Assembly (NCBI RefSeq): GCF_022919715.1
Contig: NZ_CP095042.1
Span: 1,488,001-1,552,000, forward strand
Source: Agromyces sp. H17E-10
GTDB lineage: Bacteria > Actinomycetota > Actinomycetes > Actinomycetales > Microbacteriaceae
DNA: 64,000 nucleotides
Direction of reading: 5' to 3'
Part shown: one piece after another, positions 35,799-42,881 of the stretch
Position numbering within the stretch: the stretch's first letter is position 1
Layout: every line of letters starts with the position of its first letter
The notes under the pieces: model-generated
Databases searched by the model: none
What the model was told of the DNA's origin: nothing
The model's input: the letters and a program-made list of their open reading frames with translations, nothing else
Made by a program: the position numbers and the translations under genes

Positions 35799-36656
35799 TC
35801 AGCTGTGCGCGAGGCGCGCCCGCTGCTCGGCGACGTCGAAGTCGGCCGCCGGCCACTCGAGCTCCATCCCCTCGAGGGCGTCGATGAGCAGGTGCTGCAC
35901 GGCGAGCCGCGCGTACCATTTGTGGTCGGCGGGAATCACGAACCACGGGGCATCCGGCTTCGAGGTTCGGTCGAAGACCAGCTGGTACGCCTCTTGGTAG
36001 GCGGGCGCGAGGAGTCGCTCGTCGATGTCGCCGGGGTTGAACTTCCAGTGCTTGTCGGGGCGGTCGAGGCGCTCCTGCAGGCGCTCCTTCTGCGCGTCGC
36101 CCGAGATGTGCAGCATGACCTTGATGACCGTCGTGCCGTTCGCGACCTGGCCGCGCTCGAACTCGTTGATCGCGTCGTAGCGGCGCTCGATCTCCTCGGG
36201 CGGCGCGAGCTCGCGCACTCGCGCGATGAGCACGTCCTCGTAGTGCGAGCGGTCGAAGACGCCGATCATGCCCGGCCCGGGCGTCTCCTTGCTGATGCGC
36301 CACAGGAAGTCGTGGCCGAGCTCCTCCTCGGTCGGCTTCTTGAACGCCGCAAGGTGCACGCCCTGCGGGTCGACCGCGCCCATGACGTGCTTCACGATGC
36401 CGCCCTTGCCGGCCGTGTCCATCGCCTGCAGCACGAGCAGGATGCGCCGCTTGTGCCCGCCCATGCGGCTGCCCGCGAACAGCTTCTCCTGCAGCTCGGC
36501 GAGGATGTCGGCGCCCTCGGCGAGCGCCTTCTTGGCCTCGCTCTTGCCGCCCTCGAAGCCGGGGTGGTCATCGGTCGCGGTGTCGGCGAGGCGGAACCCC
36601 TCGCGCACGCGCAGCAGATCGGCGGGGTCGGCGGTCCAGAACGATTCGCGGCTCAT
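35799..36656 (-). CDS. ppk2: polyphosphate kinase 2 family protein
   Basis: A 285-residue PPK2-type phosphotransferase, which moves phosphate between polyphosphate and nucleotides. Walker A is MDTAGKGG at 79-86 and Walker B is FDRSHYED at 134-141. The lid region QKERLQERLDRPDKHWKF and WFVIPADHKWYAR are typical of the family. The sequence looks like a single-domain class I or III PPK2 (nucleoside diphosphate or AMP/ADP substrates); the class cannot be fixed by eye. It stands between menF and menD with repeat palindromes on both sides and is probably transcribed on its own. Confidence 0.92.
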   Translation of the reverse strand: MSRESFWTADPADLLRVREGFRLADTATDDHPGFEGGKSEAKKALAEGADILAELQEKLFAGSRMGGHKRRILLVLQAMDTAGKGGIVKHVMGAVDPQGVHLAAFKKPTEEELGHDFLWRISKETPGPGMIGVFDRSHYEDVLIARVRELAPPEEIERRYDAINEFERGQVANGTTVIKVMLHISGDAQKERLQERLDRPDKHWKFNPGDIDERLLAPAYQEAYQLVFDRTSKPDAPWFVIPADHKWYARLAVQHLLIDALEGMELEWPAADFDVAEQRARLAHS

Positions 36657-36705
36657 GCGGCAATGATGCCAGCGGGAGTCTCGGCGGTCGAGCGGTCGCG
36701 CGGTG

Positions 36706-36798
36706 CCGGTGGTCGAGTAGCGACGAAGGAGCGTATCGAGACCCGTCGCGAGCGTCTCGATACGCGTGCTCCTTCGTCGCGCGCTACTCGACCACCGG
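36706..36798. repeat. dispersed repeat, long palindrome (GGTCGAGTAGCG type)
   Basis: A long inverted repeat: left arm CCGGTGGTCGAGTAGCGACG...TATCGAGAC, right arm GTCTCGATACGCGTGCTCC...CTACTCGACCACCGG (ends 36798). It differs from the copy at 48746-48834 mainly in the loop. It lies between the stop of menD and the start of ppk2. Confidence 0.87.
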
Positions 36799-36806
36799 AA
36801 GGCGAT

Positions 36807-38756
36807 TCACCGCGGCAGCGGCACCTCGAGGATCGTCGGCCCCTCGACCCGCGACGCGAGCGCCTCGTCGAGCTCGCCACGGGTCGTCGCGCGCACGTAC
36901 GTCCAGCCGTAGGCGGTCGCGAGTGCCGCGAGGTCGACCTGCTGCGGTGTGTACTGCACCCGGTCGAACGCGTCGGCGGGCGCCGTGCCCGCGACCTCGA
37001 GGGAGTCGAAGATCGTGCCGCCGCCGTCGTTGCCGACGATCACGAGCAGCCGCGGCCGGGTCTCGCCGGCACCGAGCAGCATCGAGCCGACGTCGTGCAG
37101 CAGGGTCAGGTCGCCGATGAGGGCGCGGGTCGTGCTCGAGTCGGCTTCGCTCCCCCGCGAGGCGGCGATCGCACGCTCGACCTCCTCCGCCTCGGCGAGG
37201 ATTGCGGCGAGGGCGTCAGCGGGTTGAGGAGCGAGCGCAGCGAGCGTCTCGAAACCCGGGTTTCGAGACGCGTCCTCCTGCGCCGGGCGCTCCCCCGAGG
37301 CATCCGCCTGGCTGGCGATCGCGATGCCGAGCGCGGTGGCGACGGTTCCGTCGATGCCGGCGAGCCCCCGGTTCGCGTGGGCGACGATGCGGCGCCCGGG
37401 CACGGCCCGGTCGGCGTCGCGTATGAGCCGGGATGCCCCGAACACGAGCCGATCGTGCGGCCAGGTCACCGCCCAGACGGCGTCGACGAGCATGCGACGG
37501 GTGATCGGTGCGCGCACGCCGTCGAGCTGGGCGCGCATGAACTCGCGGTGCGCCTCGAAGTCGTGCACGTGGCCCGTCTCGTCGATCCCGGGCGAGACCG
37601 GCGGGGGCGCGGTCGGCAGCCCTGCGTCGACGAGGATGCGACTCGCGTGCACCCACCGGCGCACCCACGCACGCTCCTCGGGGCTCGGCGGTGCCGCGTC
37701 GGCGTGCACGGCGCGCTCGAAGCGACGCACCCGATGGCCGGGGTTGTACCACTCGACCCCCGAGGGCGCCACGACGATCGACTCGACGTCGTCGCGCTGC
37801 ACGAGCGCCGGCACCTCCCGCGACAGCGTCGGATGCCCGAACACCACGACCCGGCGCACCTCGTCGCCGAAACCCGGCTCGCGCAACAGCTCGCGGTACG
37901 CGACGACGAGGTTCGGGCCGAAGTGCGCGCCGCTCGTGACCTCGGCGATGAGCGGCCAGTCGCCCGCCCGGGCGAACGCCTCGGCCTCGGGGCCGGCACC
38001 GGCGCCGGCGACGACGACCGTTCGCGGGCCGCGCGCGATGAGGGCGCCCGTGGAGGCGGCGGGTCCGGTGGTCGAGTAGCGAAGCGTATCGAGACCTTCG
38101 GACGGGTTTCGAGACGCTCCTTCGTCGCTCCTCAACCCACCGACGTCGTCGGCCCTCGACCCGCTCCACGCCGACGACAGCGGCTCGCGCAGCTGCAGGT
38201 TGACGTGCACGGGCCCCGGCCCGGGGTGCGCGATGACGCCGCCCTCGAGGTCGCGGCCGAGGGCCGCGGCGATCGCCTCGCGGGCGAGTCGCACCGCGGC
38301 ATCCCCCTCGCCGGGTGCGCCCTCGGGCGCGGACACGTCGCGTTCGAGCCGCACGGCGCCGGCGAAGATGCCGGGCTGCATGGTCGTCTGGTTCGATCGG
38401 ATGCCGCGGAGCTCCGCCGGCCGGTCGGAGGTGAGCAGCACGAGCGGAACCCCCGAGTGGTGCGCCTCGAGCACCGCGGGGTGCAGGTTCGCGACCGCCG
38501 TGCCCGAGGTCGTGACGACGGCCACCGGGCGGCCCGTCTCGACGGCGAGGCCGATCGCGAGGAACCCGGCGCCGCGCTCGTCGATGCGCACGTGCAGGCG
38601 GATGCGGCCCTGACGTTCGAGCTCCGCCGCGACGAGGGCGAGGGCCTGCGAACGCGATCCGGGGGCGATGACGACGTCGGTCACGCCGCGCGCGATGAGC
38701 GCGTCGAACAGCGCGACCGAGAAGGCGGTGGCCGGGGCGGGGGTGCCCTCAGGCAT
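36807..38756 (-). CDS. menD: MenD (SEPHCHC synthase) with two repeat-encoded insertions
   Basis: A 649-residue thiamine-diphosphate enzyme joining isochorismate and 2-oxoglutarate, longer than the usual ~550-580. ATG 38756 is chosen: MenD homology begins at once (VALFDALIARGVTDVVIAPG) and it overlaps the upstream gene by 8 bp; the frame is open to 39011. Motifs: PGSRSQALAL, RIDERGAGFLAIGLA (catalytic Glu), TTSGTAVANLHPAV, NRGLAGIDGTVATALG, GDLTLLHDVGSM and GNDGGGTIFD. Two stretches come from dispersed repeat DNA read in frame: residues about 205-230 (LRSDEGASRNPSEGLDTLRY) and 489-514 (RPAQEDASRNPGFETLAALA). The second lies between the GIDG and GDL motifs of the cofactor domain. All motifs remain, so the protein may be active. 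Confidence 0.92.
   Translation of the reverse strand: MPEGTPAPATAFSVALFDALIARGVTDVVIAPGSRSQALALVAAELERQGRIRLHVRIDERGAGFLAIGLAVETGRPVAVVTTSGTAVANLHPAVLEAHHSGVPLVLLTSDRPAELRGIRSNQTTMQPGIFAGAVRLERDVSAPEGAPGEGDAAVRLAREAIAAALGRDLEGGVIAHPGPGPVHVNLQLREPLSSAWSGSRADDVGGLRSDEGASRNPSEGLDTLRYSTTGPAASTGALIARGPRTVVVAGAGAGPEAEAFARAGDWPLIAEVTSGAHFGPNLVVAYRELLREPGFGDEVRRVVVFGHPTLSREVPALVQRDDVESIVVAPSGVEWYNPGHRVRRFERAVHADAAPPSPEERAWVRRWVHASRILVDAGLPTAPPPVSPGIDETGHVHDFEAHREFMRAQLDGVRAPITRRMLVDAVWAVTWPHDRLVFGASRLIRDADRAVPGRRIVAHANRGLAGIDGTVATALGIAIASQADASGERPAQEDASRNPGFETLAALAPQPADALAAILAEAEEVERAIAASRGSEADSSTTRALIGDLTLLHDVGSMLLGAGETRPRLLVIVGNDGGGTIFDSLEVAGTAPADAFDRVQYTPQQVDLAALATAYGWTYVRATTRGELDEALASRVEGPTILEVPLPR
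37217..37290. repeat. dispersed repeat read in frame inside menD (second)
   Basis: GGTTGAGGAGCGAGCGCAGC...CGTCTCGAAACCC followed by GGTTTCGAGACGCGTCC is the same palindrome family as the intergenic copies. It encodes about residues 489-514 of MenD without a stop in the menD frame. Confidence 0.87.
38068..38143. repeat. dispersed repeat read in frame inside menD (first)
   Basis: GGTGGTCGAGTAGCGAAGCG-TATCGAGACC followed by GGTTTCGAGACGCTCC...CTCCTCAACCCACC. It is a hybrid of the two repeat types (one arm of each) and encodes about residues 205-230 of MenD. Confidence 0.87.
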
Positions 38757-39186
38757 TCGGACGGCCCGTGGAGCCGGGGTCGCCGGGCGTCTCGGGGTTG
38801 TCGGGGCGCTTGCCGGGCTCGGCCTTGCGACCCGCGCCGTGGCCACCGTCGGAGGCATCCGCCTCGCCGTCGAGATCGGCGAGCTCGGCCTCGAGCCGGC
38901 GGATGCGCTCGGACTGCGCCTGGTCGTCGCCCAGGCGACGCAGGAAGTCGGCGTCGTCGTCGGGGGCGACCGTGCGTCGACGACCGCCCGGCAGTCGCTC
39001 GGCGCGTGCACGGCCGACGATGAACCACAGCAGGCCGCCGATGACGGGGATGATGAGGATCACGATGATCCACCACCCGCGCGCGATGCCGCGGATGCGG
39101 GAGCGATCGATCATCGCGCAGTCGACGACCGCGTAGATCATGAAGATCGCCACGGCGACGACGAGTCCGAAGAGCAGCCGTGCCAT
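38749..39186 (-). CDS. PLDc_N-domain membrane protein
   Basis: A 145-residue protein with two N-terminal membrane helices, MARLLFGLVVAVAIFMIYAV and RGWWIIVILIIPVIGGLLWF, separated by a short polar loop. This is the PLDc_N (phospholipase D N-terminal-like) membrane module found alone in many actinobacterial proteins. The remainder is a charged cytoplasmic tail with a coiled-coil-like stretch (QSERIRRLEAELADLD) and a disordered Gly/Pro end. It overlaps menD by 8 bp, so the two are co-translated. Its function is unknown; the coupling to menD seems common in this family, from memory. Confidence 0.82.
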   Translation of the reverse strand: MARLLFGLVVAVAIFMIYAVVDCAMIDRSRIRGIARGWWIIVILIIPVIGGLLWFIVGRARAERLPGGRRRTVAPDDDADFLRRLGDDQAQSERIRRLEAELADLDGEADASDGGHGAGRKAEPGKRPDNPETPGDPGSTGRPNA

Positions 39187-39259
39187 GCCCCAAGTCTATG
39201 CTCGCGGGGGTCACGGCAGGCTGGGAGTCGCACGCAGCCGTCGCGCCTACACTGTCAGG

Positions 39260-39547
39260 GTGAAATCCGTACCCGTCTGGATCTGGTACACGGCGATCCG
39301 CGTCGTGCTCTTCGCCGCGCCGCTGGCCGTGCTGCTGATCGCGGGCGTGAACGTCTGGCTGTCGACGGCCGTCGCCGCACTCTTCGGGCTGAGCGCGTCG
39401 CTCATCTTCCTGCGCAAGCCCCGCAACGCCATGTCGCACGACCTCTACGAGGCGCGCCACCGCGAGAAGCCGCTCGTGCGCGAGGACGACGCTGAGGAAG
39501 ACGCGGCCGTGGATGCCGCAACCGACGGGGCCCGCAAGCCCGAGTAA
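39260..39547 (+). CDS. DUF4229 small membrane protein, possibly leaderless
   Basis: A 95-residue protein with two membrane helices (WYTAIRVVLFAAPLAVLLIAG and LSTAVAALFGLSASLIFL), then FLRKPRNAMSHDLYEARH and an acidic tail, which is the DUF4229 pattern. I chose the GTG at 39260. No ribosome binding site is seen, but TACACT (39248-39253) sits 6 nt before the GTG, as expected if transcription starts at the codon. It is divergent from the PLDc_N/menD pair and convergent with menA. Confidence 0.8.
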   Translation: MKSVPVWIWYTAIRVVLFAAPLAVLLIAGVNVWLSTAVAALFGLSASLIFLRKPRNAMSHDLYEARHREKPLVREDDAEEDAAVDAATDGARKPE

Positions 39548-39580
39548 CGCGCTCCGCGTCTCTGGTCGGCCGAGCCGCCG

Positions 39581-40585
39581 TCAGAAGACGAGGCCGAGGC
39601 CCAGTCCGACGCCGTAGAGCAGCGCGGTCAGGCTCGTGAGCTGCAGGGCGGTGATGAGCTCGCGCGGCGTCTTCGCGGTGAGCACGATGAGGCACGCGGG
39701 CAGCGCCGCGAGCAGGGCGAACTGCACGAGCCACGCCGTCGGGTAGAACAGCGCGAGGAACGCCGCGATCACGAACGGCACGAGCGCGAACACGACGAAG
39801 AGCACCCGGCCGGCACGTTCGCCGACGAGCACCGCGAGGGTGCGCTTGCGGGCGAGCTTGTCCTGCGCGACGTCCCGCAGGTTGTTCGCCATCAGCACGG
39901 CGCACGCGAGCAGTCCCGCGCCCACGCCGCCGAGCCACGCCTCGAGGTTGACCGTGAGCGCCTGCACGTAGGCCGAGCCGGCCGTCGCGACGAGCCCGAA
40001 GAAGACGAAGACGAAGAGCTCGCCGAGCCCGTAGTACCCGTACGGATGCTTGCCACCCGTGTAGAACCACGCGGCGACGATCGCGACCGCGCCGACGGCG
40101 AGCAACCACCACTGCTGCGTCACGACGACGAGCGCGAGGCCCGCGAGGGCCGCGATGCCGAAGAACGCGAGCGCGACGGCGAGCACGTGCTTCGGCTTCG
40201 CCGCACCCGAGCCGGTGAGTCGCGCGGGCCCGACCCGGTGGTCGTCGGTGCCGCGCACGCCGTCGGAGTAGTCGTTCGCGTAGTTCACGCCGATCTGCAG
40301 CGCGAGCGCGACGACGAGGGCGAGCAGGGCGCGAGCCGGATGCCACGAGCCCTCGGCGATCGCGAGCACTCCGGCGCCCGTGCCGAGCGCGACGGGTGCC
40401 ACGGCGAGGGGCAACGTGCGGAGGCGGGCGCCCGAGATCCAGTCGGCGGCCGTCGCGGGACCGACGGGCTTCGACGTGTCGGGGCGTCCAGCGGCCTTCG
40501 CGGGGTCTCCCGACCGGCTGTGCGTGCGCGGGCGCTTCGCAGGCTGGTCGGCGGGGGTCATCCGTTGGGGTTTCGGGCGTGCCAC
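39581..40585 (-). CDS. menA: 1,4-dihydroxy-2-naphthoate polyprenyltransferase MenA
   Basis: A 334-residue UbiA-superfamily membrane prenyltransferase that attaches the isoprenoid tail to DHNA. The first Asp-rich motif is NDYSD at 104-108 within QIGVNYANDYSDGVRG. The second region is NNLRDVAQDKLARKRTLAVLVG. About eight to nine membrane helices are apparent. The GTG at 40585 adds a ~45-residue basic, disordered N-terminus; ATG 40561 is an alternative that gives the same enzyme. TAGCAT lies 6 nt before the GTG, so a leaderless start is possible. A repeat pair lies directly upstream. Confidence 0.93.
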   Translation of the reverse strand: MARPKPQRMTPADQPAKRPRTHSRSGDPAKAAGRPDTSKPVGPATAADWISGARLRTLPLAVAPVALGTGAGVLAIAEGSWHPARALLALVVALALQIGVNYANDYSDGVRGTDDHRVGPARLTGSGAAKPKHVLAVALAFFGIAALAGLALVVVTQQWWLLAVGAVAIVAAWFYTGGKHPYGYYGLGELFVFVFFGLVATAGSAYVQALTVNLEAWLGGVGAGLLACAVLMANNLRDVAQDKLARKRTLAVLVGERAGRVLFVVFALVPFVIAAFLALFYPTAWLVQFALLAALPACLIVLTAKTPRELITALQLTSLTALLYGVGLGLGLVF

Positions 40586-40618
40586 ACGGCAATGCTAGTT
40601 CGCGTGGCTATGACCCCG

Positions 40619-40709
40619 GTGGGTTGAGGAGGCGCGCCAGCGCCGTCTCGAAACCCTTCCGCGTTCACGCCGCGGTTTCGAGACGCTCGCTTCGCTCGCT
40701 CCTCAACCC
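40619..40709. repeat. dispersed repeat, two-arm palindrome
   Basis: GGTGGGTTGAGGAGGCGCGC...GTCTCGAAACCC (from 40619) and GGTTTCGAGACGCTCGC...CTCCTCAACCC (to 40709), separated by 17 bp. It sits between the marR stop and the menA start. Confidence 0.87.
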
Positions 40710-40720
40710 GCTCTCGCCCC

Positions 40721-41167
40721 TCACCGCACGTCCTTCACCGCGTCGAGATAACGCGCGACCACTTCGAGCTCGTCGACCGTGAAACCCTCGTGCAGGCGCC
40801 GCATCCCCTCGAGGATCTCGCGGTACGGGTCGTCCTCACCGCCCGACCCGGCCCCCGCGAGCGCGCCGGGCGCGAGCTGCACGACGACGCGGCGCCGGTC
40901 GGCCGGGTCGTGCGACCGCTCGATGTAGCCCTGCTTCTCGAGCCGGTCGAGCACGCGCGTCGTGGTGCTCGTCGGCAGCTCGGTCGCCTGGCTCACCTCG
41001 CCGGCCGTCATGGGAGCGCTGCTGCGGGCGATGAACCCGAGCGCCTGCAGGTCGACGACGTTGATGCCCATCGATCGCGCGATGCGCTCGTTCGACATGA
41101 CCGACGAGGCGATCACGAGCTGCATGAGCTCGGAGATGCGTGCGGAGACCTCGGCCTTGCTTGACAT
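40721..41167 (-). CDS. MarR-family transcriptional regulator
   Basis: A 148-residue winged-helix repressor. Layout: N-terminal dimerisation helix (RISELMQLVIASSVMSNERI), HTH (MTAGEVSQATELPTSTTTRVLDRLEKQGYIERS), then the MarR wing DRRRVVVQLAPG and a C-terminal dimerisation helix. Start ATG 41167 follows GAAGGG. It is divergent from a DHA2-type drug exporter across 97 bp containing a tandem 16-bp operator. It very likely represses the exporter and itself until a small molecule binds. Confidence 0.92.
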   Translation of the reverse strand: MSSKAEVSARISELMQLVIASSVMSNERIARSMGINVVDLQALGFIARSSAPMTAGEVSQATELPTSTTTRVLDRLEKQGYIERSHDPADRRRVVVQLAPGALAGAGSGGEDDPYREILEGMRRLHEGFTVDELEVVARYLDAVKDVR

Positions 41168-41202
41168 CGCGGTGGCGCCCTTCTATTCTCTCCGTTGTGG
41201 GA

Positions 41203-41234
41203 CTATTCCATATCGGAACTATTCCACTTCGGAA
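41203..41234. promoter_or_regulatory. tandem 16-bp operator between marR and exporter
   Basis: CTATTCCATATCGGAA (41203-41218) and CTATTCCACTTCGGAA (41219-41234) are contiguous direct repeats with 14 of 16 identities. Each contains a TTCC-N5-GGAA dyad, so two MarR dimers could bind side by side. They lie 30 bp before the exporter start and 35 bp from the marR start. Confidence 0.8.
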
Positions 41235-41264
41235 CCAACTCCAGCATACGAAAGGACGGCCGCC

Positions 41265-42743
41265 ATGGCCACCACACCTCGCCGAGGACTCGCCATCGGC
41301 ATCCTGCTGTTCGCCTCGTTCATGGACCTGCTCGACGTCACCATCGTGCAGGTCGCCCTGCCGTCGATCGGCACCGACCTCGAGGCATCCGACTCGCAGC
41401 TCGAATGGATCGTGAGCGGCTACATGCTCGCCTTCGCGGTCGCGCTCATCACCGGCGGTCGCCTCGGCGACCTGTTCGGCCGACGCCGCGTGTTCCTCAT
41501 CGGCATCGGCGGGTTCACGCTCGCCTCCGCCGCCGCGTCGTTCGCATGGTCGGGCGATGTGCTCGTCGCCACCCGCATCCTGCAGGGCCTGTTCGCCGCC
41601 CTCATGGTGCCGCAGCTGCTCGCGTCGGTGCAGGCGCTCTTCTCGCCGCGCGAGCGGGCGCCCATGTACGGGCTCATCGGCGGTGTCAGCGGACTCGCCG
41701 CGGTCGCGGGGCCGGTGCTCGGGGGCTGGCTCATCGACGCCGACCTGTGGGGGCTCGGCTGGCGAACGGTGTTCCTCATCAACATCCCCGTCGGCATCGT
41801 CATCTTCGTGCTCGCCGCCCTGTTCGTGCCCGAGACGCGCTCGTCGCGGCCGATGCGGCTCGACCTCGTCGGCGTCGTGCTGCTCAGCGCAGTCGTACTC
41901 GCGTTCATGGTGCCGCTCGTCGAGGGGCAGTCGCTCGGCTGGCCGGCCTGGCTGTGGATCCCCGTCGCTGCGGGCGTCGTGCTGCTCGGCCTGTTCGTCG
42001 CCGTCGAGCGCCGGCGCATGCGCCGCGACGGCTCGGCGCTCCTGCCGATGCCGCTGTTCGCCGACCGCGGCTTCTCGGCCGGCATCGTCACGCAGGCGAC
42101 CTTCCAGGGCGCGCTCAACGCGTTCACGCTGCCGTTCATCATCTACCTGCAGGTCGGACTCGGCTTCGACGCGCTCACTGCGGGGCTCAACCTGCTCGCG
42201 TTCAGCCTCGGTGCCATGGTCGGCACGGGCATCGTCATCCCGCTCGTCGGTCGCGTCGGCAAATACCTGGTGACCCTCGGCGCCGTGGCGCTCGGCGCGG
42301 GCGTGCTGTGGACGTTCGCGGTCGTCGCCGACACGGGTGCCGCGTTCACCGGGTGGGCGGCCGTCTGGCCGATGCTCATCGCCGGCGTGGGGCTCGCGCT
42401 GCTCGTGATCCCGCTCGTCGACGTCGCCCTCGCGACGGTGCCGGTCGCCGACGCCGGTGCCGCGTCGGGCACGTACAGCACGTTCCAGCAGCTCGGGGCC
42501 GCGGCGGGCGTCGCGATCTCGACGACCGTGTTCTTCACCGTCGTCGGTGACGACTGGAGCCGCGAACACGTGCTCACCGCGCTGCAGGCGTCGGTGTGGG
42601 TCGCCGTCGCGGGCTTCGCGATCGCGGCCGTCTCGAGCCTGCTGCTGCCGGGGCGCGCCGCGGTGCAGGCGCACCTCGACGAGGAGAAGCGCCTCGCCGA
42701 GGCCGACGTCGAGGCCGAAGCGACAGCGGCCGTGTCGGTCTGA
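41265..42743 (+). CDS. DHA2-family MFS drug exporter (EmrB/QacA type)
   Basis: A 492-residue, 14-helix major facilitator protein. Family signs: first helix FMDLLDVTIVQVALPSI (motif D1), GGRLGDLFGRRRVFLIG (motif A), LVATRILQGLFAALMVPQ (motif B) and GPVLGGWLID (motif C of drug:H+ antiporters). Start ATG 41265 follows AAAGGACGG. Substrates of such exporters are usually amphipathic drugs or antibiotics; which applies here is unknown. Regulation by the divergent MarR protein through the tandem 16-bp sites is likely. Confidence 0.92.
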   Translation: MATTPRRGLAIGILLFASFMDLLDVTIVQVALPSIGTDLEASDSQLEWIVSGYMLAFAVALITGGRLGDLFGRRRVFLIGIGGFTLASAAASFAWSGDVLVATRILQGLFAALMVPQLLASVQALFSPRERAPMYGLIGGVSGLAAVAGPVLGGWLIDADLWGLGWRTVFLINIPVGIVIFVLAALFVPETRSSRPMRLDLVGVVLLSAVVLAFMVPLVEGQSLGWPAWLWIPVAAGVVLLGLFVAVERRRMRRDGSALLPMPLFADRGFSAGIVTQATFQGALNAFTLPFIIYLQVGLGFDALTAGLNLLAFSLGAMVGTGIVIPLVGRVGKYLVTLGAVALGAGVLWTFAVVADTGAAFTGWAAVWPMLIAGVGLALLVIPLVDVALATVPVADAGAASGTYSTFQQLGAAAGVAISTTVFFTVVGDDWSREHVLTALQASVWVAVAGFAIAAVSSLLLPGRAAVQAHLDEEKRLAEADVEAEATAAVSV

Positions 42744-42760
42744 CCGCCGCAGCCGCTGAA

Positions 42761-42820
42761 GTGCGACTCGCCAGAAAGTGCGCTTCCGGCCACGGGGAAG
42801 CGCACTTTCTGGCGACTCAC
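42761..42820. terminator. palindromic repeat between convergent exporter and menE
   Basis: Arms CGCCAGAAAGTGCGCTTCC / GGAAGCGCACTTTCTGGCG pair perfectly over 19 bp around an ~8-base loop, with weaker extension outwards (GTGCGACT / ACTCAC). Its outer part (AGTCGCC...GGCGACTCAC) recurs at 58114-58172. Sited between convergent genes, it could end transcription from both sides; it also behaves like a mobile palindrome. Confidence 0.75.
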
Positions 42821-42881
42821 GCGACGCGGAGGCGCAGGGGCGGGGGGCACAGGGGCGACCGGTGGCCGGGCGACGGGAGGG

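Noticed and set aside
36807..39011. menD start at 39011
   Set aside because: The first 85 codons have no MenD homology and overlap the PLDc_N gene; ATG 38756 starts directly at the MenD domain.
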